From Mesorhizobium carmichaelinearum (GTDB lineage: Bacteria; Pseudomonadota; Alphaproteobacteria; Rhizobiales; Rhizobiaceae): a stretch of 64,000 bases of DNA. The notes beneath the pieces are model-generated. The model was not told the origin of the DNA. It did no database searches and saw only the letters and a program-made list of their open reading frames with translations. Of the stretch, positions 16,129 through 24,366 are shown piece after piece; within the stretch, counting starts at the first letter, position 1, and each line of letters starts with the position of its first letter. The stretch is taken from assembly GCF_900199455.1 (NCBI RefSeq), contig NZ_FZQR01000011.1:209422-273421 (forward strand). The letters are read 5' to 3'. Made by a program: the position numbers and the translations under genes.

Positions 16129-16949
16129 ACGCTCTCGCCATCCAGATCATATGATTTCGGTTCCGGATCATGGCAGAACATCACCTCGCCGCCATCAGCC
16201 AGAAAACGGCGCAGGACTTCGCTGGTCGGCTCGATAGCGGCGAAGTCTTCGGCCAGCAGGCTCGCGGGAAAACCGGGCGTGCGTCTCTGCACCAGTGCGG
16301 CGAGCAGCCATTGCACGTCGACCGCGTAAAGCAGCGGCCGCTCCATTCCGGCAAACAACAGGCCGAACTGCCCATCGGCATGGCCGGGCAGATCGACCGC
16401 AACCACGCTGCCGTCGCCGAACAGATCGGCGCCGCCGGGAATGGCGCCACGCGGCGCGATCCGTGCCTTGGTCGACAGCCCGTCGAGGCGGGTCTCGAAG
16501 TCGGTCGGAAACAGTTCGGCGAAGACGCCATGGCGCAGATTCTGCCACGCCGTGCGCGCCTTCAGCCGCGACCAGGCGGCGTCGCTGGCAATGAAACGGG
16601 CATTGGGAAACTGCGACAGGCCGGAAACGTGGTCGGCATGGAAATGGGTGACGATGACAGTGCCCACATCTTGCGGGGTGAGGCCGAACCGCGCCAGCAC
16701 TGGCAGCGGTTGCTCGGCCGCGTTGAGCTGGGGCTTCAGTATGGCGCCATAGAGGCGCAGGGCAGTGCCACGGCCGGTGCCGCTGGTCGCTTGCGGCGTA
16801 TAGCCGGTGTCGATCAGCACCGGGCCGGCCCGCGGGTGGATGATGAGGCCATAGCGAACACGCAGCCGGACGCTCCGCCAGCTGCCGCCGCGCAGGATCA
16901 GCCTTTCGGCGGCACTGACCCAGGCGCTGTTGGCGAAGACAATCTTCAC
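16125..16949 (-). CDS. Metallo-beta-lactamase-fold hydrolase of the operon
   Basis: The 274-residue protein carries the MBL metal motif THFHADH (101-107), H190 (LPGHADG), D211 (YAVDVQW) and a C-terminal His (FCHDPEP), so the dinuclear metal site looks complete. The N-terminus has the usual LIDTGY strand. It resembles the lactonase/hydrolase class of the superfamily, which open lactones or cleave thioesters. In an operon with acyl-condensing and acyl-activating enzymes a thioester or lactone substrate is a reasonable guess. The GTG start at 16949 overlaps the reductase stop (GTGA). Confidence 0.85.
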   Translation of the reverse strand: MKIVFANSAWVSAAERLILRGGSWRSVRLRVRYGLIIHPRAGPVLIDTGYTPQATSGTGRGTALRLYGAILKPQLNAAEQPLPVLARFGLTPQDVGTVIVTHFHADHVSGLSQFPNARFIASDAAWSRLKARTAWQNLRHGVFAELFPTDFETRLDGLSTKARIAPRGAIPGGADLFGDGSVVAVDLPGHADGQFGLLFAGMERPLLYAVDVQWLLAALVQRRTPGFPASLLAEDFAAIEPTSEVLRRFLADGGEVMFCHDPEPKSYDLDGESV

Positions 16950-17956
16950 GCTGCCGCCCTCCCTGCCGCAAACCGGCTTTCCGCCGCCTTGCCGAATGTG
17001 CGGTCAAGCCCTTCCTCGAATGACACTTTCGGCGCCCAGCCCAGCATCCGCACAACTTTTGAGATATCGAGGCTTTGGGCATAGGCGAACAGGCCGAGGC
17101 CGTAGCGTGTGACCGGCGGTTCGGGCCGGCCCGGCAAGCGCAGCGCCACCGCCTCCATCGCACCCGCCGCCAGCATGGCCGGCCACAACGGCATTTTTCG
17201 CCACCGCACCGCCACGCCGGCGCGCGCGCAGGCGGCTTCGGCGATGCGGCGCACCGGCAGCACCTCGCCACCGGAAACGTTGAAAATCTGGCCGTCGGCA
17301 TCGCTGCCGGCCTCGATCGCCGCGACCACCGCATCGACGACATCGTCGACATGGGTGAGGTCGATGCGCGCCTGGCCGTCGCGAAACAGCGGCAGCGGCC
17401 GCCGGGCCGCTGCAAGCAGGCGCGGCAACAAGGCGCGGTCGCCAGCCCCGTAGATGCCGCGTGGCCGCAAGATGACCGGGCCAATCCCGGACGCAGCCAG
17501 CACGATCTCCTCCCCTTGCCGCTTGGTGAGAGCATAGGCATTGACCGGCTCCGGCAAAGCCATGTCCTCCGGCACGCCGAGCTGGTCGCGAAAGGCGAAG
17601 CAGACCGAGGGGCTGGATATATGGACGAAGCGGCGCACGCCTTGCCGATGCGCGAAATCGACGAGATTGCGGGTTGCCGTGACGTTGGCCGCCTGAAAAT
17701 CCGCCAGCCGGCCGAACGGTGCCGAGAGCGCCGCGCAATGCACAATTGCGCCGAGTTCCCCGAATGCGGTCTCGGCATCCGCATCGAGTGGCTGCGACAG
17801 ATCGCGGCGGACAACCGCATGACCGGCAGCTTCGAGCGCCACGCAGCGCCCGACATCGCGGCCTTGCGCCACCACCTGCATGCCGTCCGCTGCCAACCGC
17901 GCCACGATATGCGCGCCGAGGAAGCCGCTGGCGCCAGTGACGAGCACGCGCCTCAT
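16946..17956 (-). CDS. NAD(P)-dependent epimerase/3-beta-HSD-like reductase (OleD-like)
   Basis: A 336-residue extended SDR. The dinucleotide-binding loop is TGASGFLG (7-14), the active-site serine segment is HISSPSV (112-118), and the catalytic pair is Y141-x3-K145 (NAYALTK). The C-terminal RPEPPVTRYGLGLFAY and LGWAPKVSFEEGLDRT segments resemble OleD-type beta-keto-acid reductases and 3-beta-HSD relatives more than sugar epimerases. Next to a thiolase-fold enzyme, a role in reducing the condensed beta-keto product is attractive but unproven. It is joined by ATGA to the KAS III-like gene. Confidence 0.82.
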   Translation of the reverse strand: MRRVLVTGASGFLGAHIVARLAADGMQVVAQGRDVGRCVALEAAGHAVVRRDLSQPLDADAETAFGELGAIVHCAALSAPFGRLADFQAANVTATRNLVDFAHRQGVRRFVHISSPSVCFAFRDQLGVPEDMALPEPVNAYALTKRQGEEIVLAASGIGPVILRPRGIYGAGDRALLPRLLAAARRPLPLFRDGQARIDLTHVDDVVDAVVAAIEAGSDADGQIFNVSGGEVLPVRRIAEAACARAGVAVRWRKMPLWPAMLAAGAMEAVALRLPGRPEPPVTRYGLGLFAYAQSLDISKVVRMLGWAPKVSFEEGLDRTFGKAAESRFAAGRAAA

Positions 17957-18942
17957 ACCTGCAGCGCCATGCCGCCGAAGGACACGCCGGCCGAGGTGCC
18001 GAGGAAGAGGACCTTGGCACCCGGCGCGATGCGCCGCTCGCGGCGCGCAATGTCGAAGGCGAAGGGGATAGAGGCGGCGATCTGGTTGCCATAGCGCGCC
18101 GCGATATCGACAAGCTTCTCCCGGGCAAAGCCGGTCTGACGCGTCATATGGACCAGGGCAAAGGGGCTGGCCTGATGCGGCACGACGAGGTCTACCTCAT
18201 CATGATCCCAGCCCGCGCGTTCCAACAAGTCAGCCAGGAAGCCGTTGAAATGTCGCGATGTAACGCGAAACAGCTCCTTGCCATCCATGTGGAACAGAGC
18301 GTGGCTTGCGAATTCCTGCGGCTGGCGATGGAAGTCGAAACGAGTGCCGCCGGAACCTATGCCACAGGCGTCGTAGGCCGAGGGATAGGTGCGCATCAGA
18401 CTGGCCACCATCTTGCCCTCTCCGGGCATCGACCGGCACAGAATAGCCGCCGCTGCGCCGTCGCCGAACAGGGCAGCGATTTCCGGCTGGTCTTTCCAGG
18501 GCAAGGCGCGCGAGGCGACCTCCGAGGAGAATATGAGCGCCCGTTTGGTTTGCCCGGCCTCGATCATGCGGCCGGCAGTCTCGAAGGCGGTCAGGAAGCC
18601 GAGGCAAGTGCTGTTGACGTCGAAGGCGGCCGCCGAACCATCGGCCATGCCCAGCCGCTGCATCACCAGCGGCGCGGTCGATGGCAGCGGTTGGTAAGGC
18701 ACGCCGCAGCCGCCGATTACGAGATCGATCTCGCCGGCCTCGATCCTGGCATCGGCGAGCGCCAGACGGGCCGCCGCGCAAGCGAGATCCACCTGCGATT
18801 CCGCATCGCAGACATAGCGTTCGACGACGCCGGTGGCGGCCTCAAGCTTGCCGTGGCCGAGCCCCAATTTCTCTTCGAGCGCGCGCGACGTCACGCACGT
18901 TGCCGGCACGGCACGCCCGGTTCCAATGATCTTGATCCGCAT
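17953..18942 (-). CDS. 3-oxoacyl-ACP synthase III-like (thiolase-fold, OleA-like) enzyme, first gene of the operon
   Basis: A 329-residue protein with a complete Cys-His-Asn triad: C113 (NSTCLGF), H256 (VVPHQAS) and N286 (YGNQIAAS). The length is close to FabH and OleA. FabH has a related active-site motif (xACxGF), as does OleA, which condenses two acyl-CoAs. Start ATG 18942 is chosen because the typical MRIKIIGTGRAVP strand begins there; the longer frame does not match. It heads a six-gene overlapping operon, so it likely supplies the carbon-carbon bond-forming step. It is not the housekeeping fatty-acid enzyme, since the main fab cluster lies elsewhere in the window. Confidence 0.85.
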   Translation of the reverse strand: MRIKIIGTGRAVPATCVTSRALEEKLGLGHGKLEAATGVVERYVCDAESQVDLACAAARLALADARIEAGEIDLVIGGCGVPYQPLPSTAPLVMQRLGMADGSAAAFDVNSTCLGFLTAFETAGRMIEAGQTKRALIFSSEVASRALPWKDQPEIAALFGDGAAAAILCRSMPGEGKMVASLMRTYPSAYDACGIGSGGTRFDFHRQPQEFASHALFHMDGKELFRVTSRHFNGFLADLLERAGWDHDEVDLVVPHQASPFALVHMTRQTGFAREKLVDIAARYGNQIAASIPFAFDIARRERRIAPGAKVLFLGTSAGVSFGGMALQV

Positions 18943-19305
18943 TCTCAACCCGCCGCGTGAGTTGCGCTTTCCAATTGCTGGATGGGATCGTTCAACGATA
19001 ACTGCGTCCTTTGCAAGACGCGTGCCGCCGCTCTTTGTGTGCCCTGCGACCCTAGCGGCGACCGGAAAGGTCGGGCGGCACCGCCCCGTCGACAAGGGAC
19101 CTTATTCTGGCCTCTCAGGCCTTTCACGCCAGCCATGCCGGCGTGCCGTTCCGCGCAGATACGCGATCGCGCAATGGACGGCGCTCTCTACCTATGCGCT
19201 CAATGCCATGCTGAAAATGACCGATGTTGCTGCATAGAATGGACATGCGCGCGCTTTCCGGCAAAAATGACCGTTGATCCGTGCCGTGCGAATGAGGGGG
19301 CCTTT
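18943..19305. other. Intergenic region upstream of the operon and a lipoprotein
   Basis: About 360 bases between the divergent KAS III-like gene and the first small lipoprotein gene. It should contain the promoter for the six-gene operon. No clear palindrome, tRNA or recognisable sigma-70 pair was found by eye, and open frames here lack ribosome sites. Confidence 0.4.
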
Positions 19306-19533
19306 ATGCGCCGAGCTTGCGAGCAGTGCGATGGAAACAACCCGCAATTGAGGCCCGTCTCCACGAAGCGGCTTTCCGTTCAGGTTTTGGTTCTTGGCTT
19401 CTTTTCCACTATAGCCGGTTGCGATCTATCCTCCTTTCATAAAGAAATATTGGCAAAATATTCTCATCCCGACGTTTATATTTGCAGCCCGAGTGGATTT
19501 GGTCAGCAGTCCAGTTGCACTCTGAAAGTTTGA
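19306..19533 (+). CDS. Small lipoprotein with C-terminal YICSPSGFGQ signature (copy A)
   Basis: A 75-residue protein. After a hydrophobic stretch comes the lipobox TIAGC, with the Cys at residue 39, so a lipid-anchored envelope protein is likely. The C-terminus ends DVYICSPSGFGQQSSC plus five residues. The same signature closes two other small lipoproteins in this window. ATG 19306 has GAGGGGG 5 bases upstream, while the longer frame has none. It is the shortest and most divergent of the three and sits 0.5 kb before the UDP-xylose synthase gene. No known domain is recognised. Confidence 0.7.
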   Translation: MRRACEQCDGNNPQLRPVSTKRLSVQVLVLGFFSTIAGCDLSSFHKEILAKYSHPDVYICSPSGFGQQSSCTLKV

Positions 19534-20070
19534 CATCCGCCAGGATCGCCCAAACCCGTCTTCATTTAGGTATATTTCCCGGGATATAAGCCAAGATGCG
19601 CAATGCAGTGGCGACATCGGCATTTCCCGGTGCCCAGCCCCCTGGCAGGCCGTCAAATGGCCGATCCAAACTGTTGATTTGCAAAGGGTATCCTCCTCGG
19701 ACCCGCGCGGTATGGCATTGCGGGTCGAACCCACCCGAGGGTTAACCATTCGCAAATTGTTGTAGTTAACGAATTGCTAATTTAGTTGACTATGATCCCC
19801 ACAGGTATATTTTCAATGCGTTGGGATGTGCAATTTGGGCGAGCAATCGACGATGATGGCACTGGGCACGTGATCGCGATTTTGGGGCGCGGAGACAGGG
19901 TAAGCGGCAGCACGTAAAGCGTGCGGCACCGGCCCGGCGAACCCAAAGAACAATTGACGCACATCAATGTTGGCGAATCCGCTGATGCGGAGGGTTTGTC
20001 ACGTTCTGACGACGTAGTCGGGCTGTTGTCCCGGCTCGGCGGTAGCGTGCGCGTTGCGTAAGGGGCAAGC
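19534..20070. other. Intergenic region, AT-rich and with TTAACC motifs
   Basis: About 540 bases with no credible gene. Around 19740-19800 it is AT-rich, with GTTAACC and GTTAAC motifs and the 13-mer TAATTTAGTTGAC at 19778-19790. That 13-mer recurs in reverse orientation at 26635-26647 in front of the GT2 gene. The 10-mer AGGTATATTT appears twice. These are candidate regulator sites for surface-glycan genes, but no specific protein can be named. Confidence 0.45.
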
Positions 20071-21111
20071 ATGAGCAAGGTCATCAAGGTTCTGAAACTG
20101 GGATCCGGGATCGGTCAAAGAGAGCCGAACCAAAAACGACGTCGCGCCCTGGTTGCCGGGGGCGCGGGCTTCCTGGGGTCGCATCTGTGCGAACGCCTGT
20201 TGCGGGATGGGTATGATGTCGTCGTGCTGGACAATTTCCAAACCGGCAAGAGATACAATCTCAACGCCCTTCTGCGCGATCCTAGGTTCACCTGCATCGA
20301 GCATGACATCGTCGATCCGCTGCCTGTGGATCTTCAAGTCGACGAGATCTACAATCTCGCCTGCCCTGCCTCTCCGCCGCACTATCAGGCGGACCCGATC
20401 CATACGTTCAAGACAAGTGTGCTCGGTTCGCTGAACCTTCTGGAACTCGCGCGCCGGAACAATGCCAAAATATTCCAGGCCTCGACTTCGGAGGTCTATG
20501 GCGACCCGTTCGTGCACCCGCAGCCCGAGAGCTATTTCGGCAACGTCAACACGCATGGACCGCGGTCCTGCTATGATGAAGGCAAGCGCTCGGCCGAAAC
20601 CCTGTTCTTCGACTATTCGAGGACATATGGGCTCGACATCCGCGTTGCCCGTATCTTCAACACCTACGGCCGCCGCATGCAGCCCGATGACGGGCGCGTG
20701 GTCTCGAACTTCATCGTCCAGGCGTTGCGCGGCGAAGACCTGACCGTCTATGGCAGCGGCCTGCAGACCCGCTCCTTCTGTTACTCAGACGATCTTATCG
20801 AGGGCTTCATGCGGCTGATGAATGCGCCGCGTGCGCCCGCCCATCCGGTCAATCTCGGCAACCCCGGCGAATTCACCATCATGGAACTCGCGACGCTGGT
20901 CGTCGGCTACACCAATTCTAGATCCAAGATCGTGCATCGGCCATTGCCGATCGACGATCCCAGGCAGCGCAAACCGGATATTTCCTTCGCCAGGGACAAT
21001 CTCGGTTGGGAGCCGAGGATCAACCTGGCCCAGGGGCTCGCGCATACCGTCGACTATTTCGACACCTTGCTCTACGGCAGCCGGATGATCACCGGGGCCG
21101 CGGCTTCATGA
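20071..21111 (+). CDS. UDP-glucuronate decarboxylase (UDP-xylose synthase)-like
   Basis: A 346-residue extended SDR. The glycine loop is GGAGFLGSH, and the family signature follows: NLACPASPPHYQ, STSEVYGDP, then the catalytic CYDEGKR (Y-x3-K) and RIFNTYGRRM. These residues are typical of bacterial UDP-glucuronate decarboxylases, which convert UDP-glucuronate to UDP-xylose using bound NAD. The start at 20071 has AAGGGG 5 bases upstream. It overlaps the next epimerase gene in an ATGA quartet. Both likely feed sugar nucleotides to a surface polysaccharide; a dTDP- or other UDP-sugar specificity cannot be excluded by eye. Confidence 0.85.
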   Translation: MSKVIKVLKLGSGIGQREPNQKRRRALVAGGAGFLGSHLCERLLRDGYDVVVLDNFQTGKRYNLNALLRDPRFTCIEHDIVDPLPVDLQVDEIYNLACPASPPHYQADPIHTFKTSVLGSLNLLELARRNNAKIFQASTSEVYGDPFVHPQPESYFGNVNTHGPRSCYDEGKRSAETLFFDYSRTYGLDIRVARIFNTYGRRMQPDDGRVVSNFIVQALRGEDLTVYGSGLQTRSFCYSDDLIEGFMRLMNAPRAPAHPVNLGNPGEFTIMELATLVVGYTNSRSKIVHRPLPIDDPRQRKPDISFARDNLGWEPRINLAQGLAHTVDYFDTLLYGSRMITGAAAS

Positions 21112-22139
21112 GCCGACCGGCAATCCTGGTGACAGGTGGGGCGGGCTTCATCGGCAGTCACACCTGCAAGCTGCTGGCCACTGCCGGCTATCTGCCCGTG
21201 GCTTTCGACAATCTGTGCCGCGGCAACCGGAAATCCGTGGCCTGGGGTCCGCTTGTCGTGGGCGATATCCGGGACCGGGATGCGCTGCAAGCGGCGATCG
21301 GAACATACAGGCCGACCTCGGTCATCCACTTCGCGGCGCTGGCCTATGTTGGGGAATCCGTTGGCGAGCCGGCCGATTATTATTCGACCAATGTGACCGG
21401 CACCATCGCCGTGCTCGACGCGGCACGCGCACACGCCATTGAAAACATCATCTTCTCCAGCAGTTGCGCAACCTACGGCGTGCCGGAAGCGCTGCCCATT
21501 CGCGAGACCTCCGCGCAAAATCCGATCAGCCCTTACGGGCGCACCAAGCTGATTGGAGAGCAGATCATCGGCGACTATGCGTCCGCCTATGGGATGAAAT
21601 TTGCGATCCTGCGCTATTTCAACGCCTGCGGTGCCGATCCCGACGGCGAGATCGGCGAGTGGCATTCACCGGAAACGCATCTGGTTCCCAGGGTGCTGAT
21701 GGCGGCGTCAGGCATGATCGACGAAATCGAGATCTTCGGCACGGATTATGACACGCCGGACGGCACCTGCGTGCGCGACTATATTCACGTCAGCGACCTG
21801 GCCCGCGCCCACCTGAAAGCCCTCCAGCACCTCGAGGGCGGCGGACAAAGCCTGGCGGTCAACCTTGGCACCGGGCGAGGCGTTTCCATCAAGGAGATCG
21901 TGCAGGCGGTCAGCCGGATAACCTCAAGACCGGTTCCGGCCGTCTTCAGAGCCCGGCGCCCGGGAGATCCGGCCGAACTCTATGCCGATGCGAGCCAGGC
22001 GCGCGCGCATCTTGGCTTTGTGCCGCAGCTTTCCGACATCGACACGATCGTCAGGACGGCAGCGCCGTTCTTCGGGCTGCAGACGAAACCAGTGAAACTG
22101 CCGCCAAGCCAGGCGGCAACATTCGTCGCGGCTGGATAG
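21108..22139 (+). CDS. galE: UDP-glucose 4-epimerase
   Basis: A 343-residue protein starting at ATG 21108 inside an ATGA overlap with the UDP-xylose synthase gene. It shows the GalE pattern: LVTGGAGFIGSHTC, DNLCRGNRKSV, SSSCATYG, the catalytic PYGRTK (Y-x3-K), YFNACGADPDGEIGEWH and DGTCVRDYIHVSDLA. It interconverts UDP-glucose and UDP-galactose with tightly bound NAD. The C-terminus (about 320-343) is a variable tail. It ends one base before the convergent lipoprotein gene. The main uncertainty is sugar specificity (UDP-GlcNAc is possible). The symbol is given by family resemblance; other galE copies may exist elsewhere. Confidence 0.87.
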   Translation: MSRPAILVTGGAGFIGSHTCKLLATAGYLPVAFDNLCRGNRKSVAWGPLVVGDIRDRDALQAAIGTYRPTSVIHFAALAYVGESVGEPADYYSTNVTGTIAVLDAARAHAIENIIFSSSCATYGVPEALPIRETSAQNPISPYGRTKLIGEQIIGDYASAYGMKFAILRYFNACGADPDGEIGEWHSPETHLVPRVLMAASGMIDEIEIFGTDYDTPDGTCVRDYIHVSDLARAHLKALQHLEGGGQSLAVNLGTGRGVSIKEIVQAVSRITSRPVPAVFRARRPGDPAELYADASQARAHLGFVPQLSDIDTIVRTAAPFFGLQTKPVKLPPSQAATFVAAG

Positions 22140-22140
22140 G

Positions 22141-22563
22141 TCAGAGATAGCGCGGGTGGCAACTTGCGAGTTGGCCAAATCCGCTGGGGCTGCAGATGTA
22201 AGGTGAACTGCCCAGCAACGCACCGTCATCGCCCGGATTGAAAGAGACTTTCACAGGCCCCGGCGTGCGAACTTTGATCGGCTGTGGCGATGTAAAAGCG
22301 TAGGCACTTTCAGTGGTCCGTACCGCGCTCGTCATCAGAATCTGAGGATCGCTTCTGAGCGAATGAACCGTGGACATGGCGTAGGCCGGCTGGACCGCGG
22401 GTCTGCCGCGGACCGGATGGACCACAGGCTTGATGAAGACCGCATCGGTTTTGGTCGCATCCAGGCCCTGACAACCTGCAACCGCAGAGATCATCGCCAC
22501 AGCCGCAACAATAGATACTATATTTTTGCTTGGGCCAAATGCGCCCATTGCGGATTTGCTCAT
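22141..22563 (-). CDS. Small lipoprotein with C-terminal YICSPSGFGQ signature (copy B)
   Basis: A 140-residue lipoprotein. The hydrophobic leader ends in the lipobox AVAGC (Cys at about residue 30). The mature part is Thr/Pro/Val-rich with the motif TPGPVKVSFNPGDDG and the C-terminal SPYICSPSGFGQLASC. ATG 22563 is chosen because AGGGA lies 6 bases upstream; the ATG just before it is too close. It is a close paralogue of copy C (shared GCQxxDAT after the lipobox, TTExAYA, PVKVSF and the tail). No known domain or catalytic residue was recognised. Confidence 0.78.
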   Translation of the reverse strand: MSKSAMGAFGPSKNIVSIVAAVAMISAVAGCQGLDATKTDAVFIKPVVHPVRGRPAVQPAYAMSTVHSLRSDPQILMTSAVRTTESAYAFTSPQPIKVRTPGPVKVSFNPGDDGALLGSSPYICSPSGFGQLASCHPRYL

Positions 22564-22978
22564 CATGTGTCCCTTGTTATCAGTATGAGCCAAGGGCGCA
22601 TCGCGACATACTATGCCTTCGTCGCTTCCACGCCGCGTGGGCAACCACTCGCACATCACGCATGAACATTAGACATCACTAATTATTAAATTTAATGAAA
22701 ATCCTATGGTAGGCCCACCGTCACTTCGTCCGTCAGTTGCAATTGAATGCGATCAATCAGCAGTCGGCGCGTCGACTGCTCCAGCCGAACCGCTTGATGC
22801 TTGACCATAAGCGATTCGCAAGTTCCCCGACAGGCACCAGGCAAAGCAGCCCGCTGTCAAAACAGGAAGGATTTGGGGTTGCTCAACCCGCCGCGACGGG
22901 CCTGGAGCGAAACGCACAATCGCTGACTGCGCCGACGCTCATGCAAGGAACCACCGGCTCAATATGGCTGAAACCGAC
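22564..22978. other. Intergenic region holding the copy B promoter DNA
   Basis: About 415 bases. The part next to copy B (about 22620-22710) contains a perfect 13-base palindrome, CCACGCCGCGTGG at 22628-22640, then an AT-rich stretch ATTATTAAATTTAATG. This arrangement is echoed upstream of copy C. The rest shows no supported gene. Confidence 0.5.
22625..22697 (-). promoter_or_regulatory. Lipoprotein copy B upstream element, homologous to copy C
   Basis: Reading the plus strand, TTCCACGCCGCGTGG, then CACTCGCACATCA, then GAACATTAGACAT and an AT-rich TTATTAAATTTAATG. The matching stretch before copy C (24428-24505) has TTCCGCGCCGCGTGA, CCACTCACATCA, GAATATTAGAGGAT and CTTATTAAAATTCG. The order and spacing agree, so the two genes share a duplicated control region. 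Confidence 0.5.
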
Positions 22979-23578
22979 CTAATTCTTGGAATCGATCAGC
23001 TTGCGGGTCTCCTCGAACTGCGCGCCCTTGGTGTCGCCCACTTCGAATTTCCGATACTCGTCTGAAGGGTCCTCAGGGGTTCGTTTGAAACTGTACCATA
23101 CCCCATCCGGATCCTTGCGCTGCTGAATTGCTCCACCCTCGATGCGGTGGCTGTAGCAGGTGCGCTGCTGCTTGCCCTTGTAGCTCTTGGACCGCCAGGC
23201 GACCTCCATGCACATCTTGCCGTCTTTGGTCACCAGCCACCTGCCCTCGGCGACAGAGGCTGAATCCTGCCCCGAAACCCAGGCCCGCAGGGGGCGGCCG
23301 GTCTGTCCAAAATAGGCTGCTCCGTCTTTCCACAGCCAAGTGTGGTCGGCGTAGAGACGTTGCAGCTCGAAAGCCGTCGGCACGGTGGCGGCGGCTTCCG
23401 CAAGCTTGGGGTTCTTTTCGTTGGCGGCTTGAGCCGCTCCGGAAAGCGCCAACTGGCCACAAACGACCAGCAGAGGCACAAGCCAGACGCGCCTGGCAGG
23501 CCGGCCGCGTTCCGGCTCTCTAGCTATGTGAGGCCAACGCAATCCGGTCGAAACTGTCGGCACAATCAGCGGTCGCAT
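22979..23578 (-). CDS. Secreted DUF995-family protein (copy 1)
   Basis: The protein is about 199 residues with a long N-region, a twin-arginine-like ARRVWLVPLLVV and a hydrophobic leader that ends near SGAAQAANEK. The mature part carries the DUF995 pattern: DHTWLWKDGAAYF, LRAWVSG, EGRWLVTKDGKMCMEVAW and DPDGVWYSFKR. DUF995 proteins are exported and found mostly in rhizobia; their function is unknown. The start codon is uncertain, since no good ribosome site precedes 23578. A second member lies at 28154-28672, with the GT2/GH pair between them. Confidence 0.75.
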   Translation of the reverse strand: MRPLIVPTVSTGLRWPHIAREPERGRPARRVWLVPLLVVCGQLALSGAAQAANEKNPKLAEAAATVPTAFELQRLYADHTWLWKDGAAYFGQTGRPLRAWVSGQDSASVAEGRWLVTKDGKMCMEVAWRSKSYKGKQQRTCYSHRIEGGAIQQRKDPDGVWYSFKRTPEDPSDEYRKFEVGDTKGAQFEETRKLIDSKN

Positions 23579-23955
23579 TCCGGTTTTCGCATCTCCAGCG
23601 TAGCGTCGACACGATCGTGACCGAGGACGCTACAGAGCGTCCCCCCTCGATGCGGCCCCGGGTTTCCGGGCGCGGTCAGCAGCTTGGCTTACGGGCATTA
23701 ACAGTTGGGCAAAGACCGATGTCAACCTTTTGCGCCGTGGCGAGGAGCTTCAGACCGAGAGGCGACAAGCCTCCGGAACCACGGCCGATGTGAGACTTCG
23801 ACGTCAAGCCACGAGGGTCGATCGAAGACGGTTCGAAGGCGTTTGTCGATTGGTATCGGCGCGAATGGAAATCCGGGCGTAAGGGGTGGCTGACGCGGCC
23901 CGCGCCGCCTCACCTCTCACGCCCGGATCCCAGTCCCCGGCCGAACTCTTCTTAG
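23579..23955. other. Intergenic region without a clear feature
   Basis: About 380 bases between two minus-strand genes. Several short open frames occur, but none has a ribosome site plus a plausible protein. No hairpin with a T-run or repeat family was noticed. Confidence 0.4.
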
Positions 23956-24366
23956 TTAGCGCGCGCGGCAAGTGGCGCGCTGGCCAAATCCACTCGGACC
24001 GCAGATCCAGGGGGAATGACCGAGGAACGGGCCGCCATTGCCTGGCTGGAAAGACACCTTCACTGGCGCCGGCGTGACGATCCTGGCCCGTTGCGGCCGC
24101 ACGAAGGCGGCGTAGGCCGTCTCGGTCGTGCGTGTCACGCTGGTCGTCTGCATGAGGCGCTGGCGGCTGAACACATGACTCCGCTTCTTGCCGACGTAGT
24201 GGATCTTCTTGGCTGGCGCATGCACCGCGGGCTTGCCGGCGAGTGAGCCGGTCGTGGTCGCGTCCATGCTCTGGCAACCGGAAATCATCGAGATCAATGC
24301 AACAGCAGCCATAGACCAGGCATTTTTCCTGCCTTTGGCAGCCAAGCCCCTCATGAATATGTTCAT
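23956..24366 (-). CDS. Small lipoprotein with C-terminal WICGPSGFGQ signature (copy C)
   Basis: A 136-residue lipoprotein with a basic N-terminus, a hydrophobic stretch and the lipobox MISGC (Cys near residue 30). After GCQSMDATTTG comes a basic middle (HAPAKKIHYVGKKRSH) and a C-terminal half with TPAPVKVSFQPGNGG and HSPWICGPSGFGQRATC. It is a paralogue of copy B in both sequence and upstream DNA. ATG 24366 has GGGGA 6 bases upstream. It lies 0.3 kb beyond the end of the GT2 synthase gene on the same strand, so they may share a role at the cell surface. Confidence 0.75.
   Translation of the reverse strand: MNIFMRGLAAKGRKNAWSMAAVALISMISGCQSMDATTTGSLAGKPAVHAPAKKIHYVGKKRSHVFSRQRLMQTTSVTRTTETAYAAFVRPQRARIVTPAPVKVSFQPGNGGPFLGHSPWICGPSGFGQRATCRAR

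Noticed and set aside
16195..17856. 553-codon frame on the minus strand
   Set aside because: Out of frame with the intact MBL and reductase genes, Arg-rich shadow.
18982..19305. N-terminal extension of lipoprotein copy A
   Set aside because: Cys/Arg-rich, no ribosome site, and places the lipobox too far inside the protein.
19700..19760. Possible tRNA-like T-arm near the GGGTCGAACCC string
   Set aside because: No acceptor, D- or anticodon arm can be formed around it.
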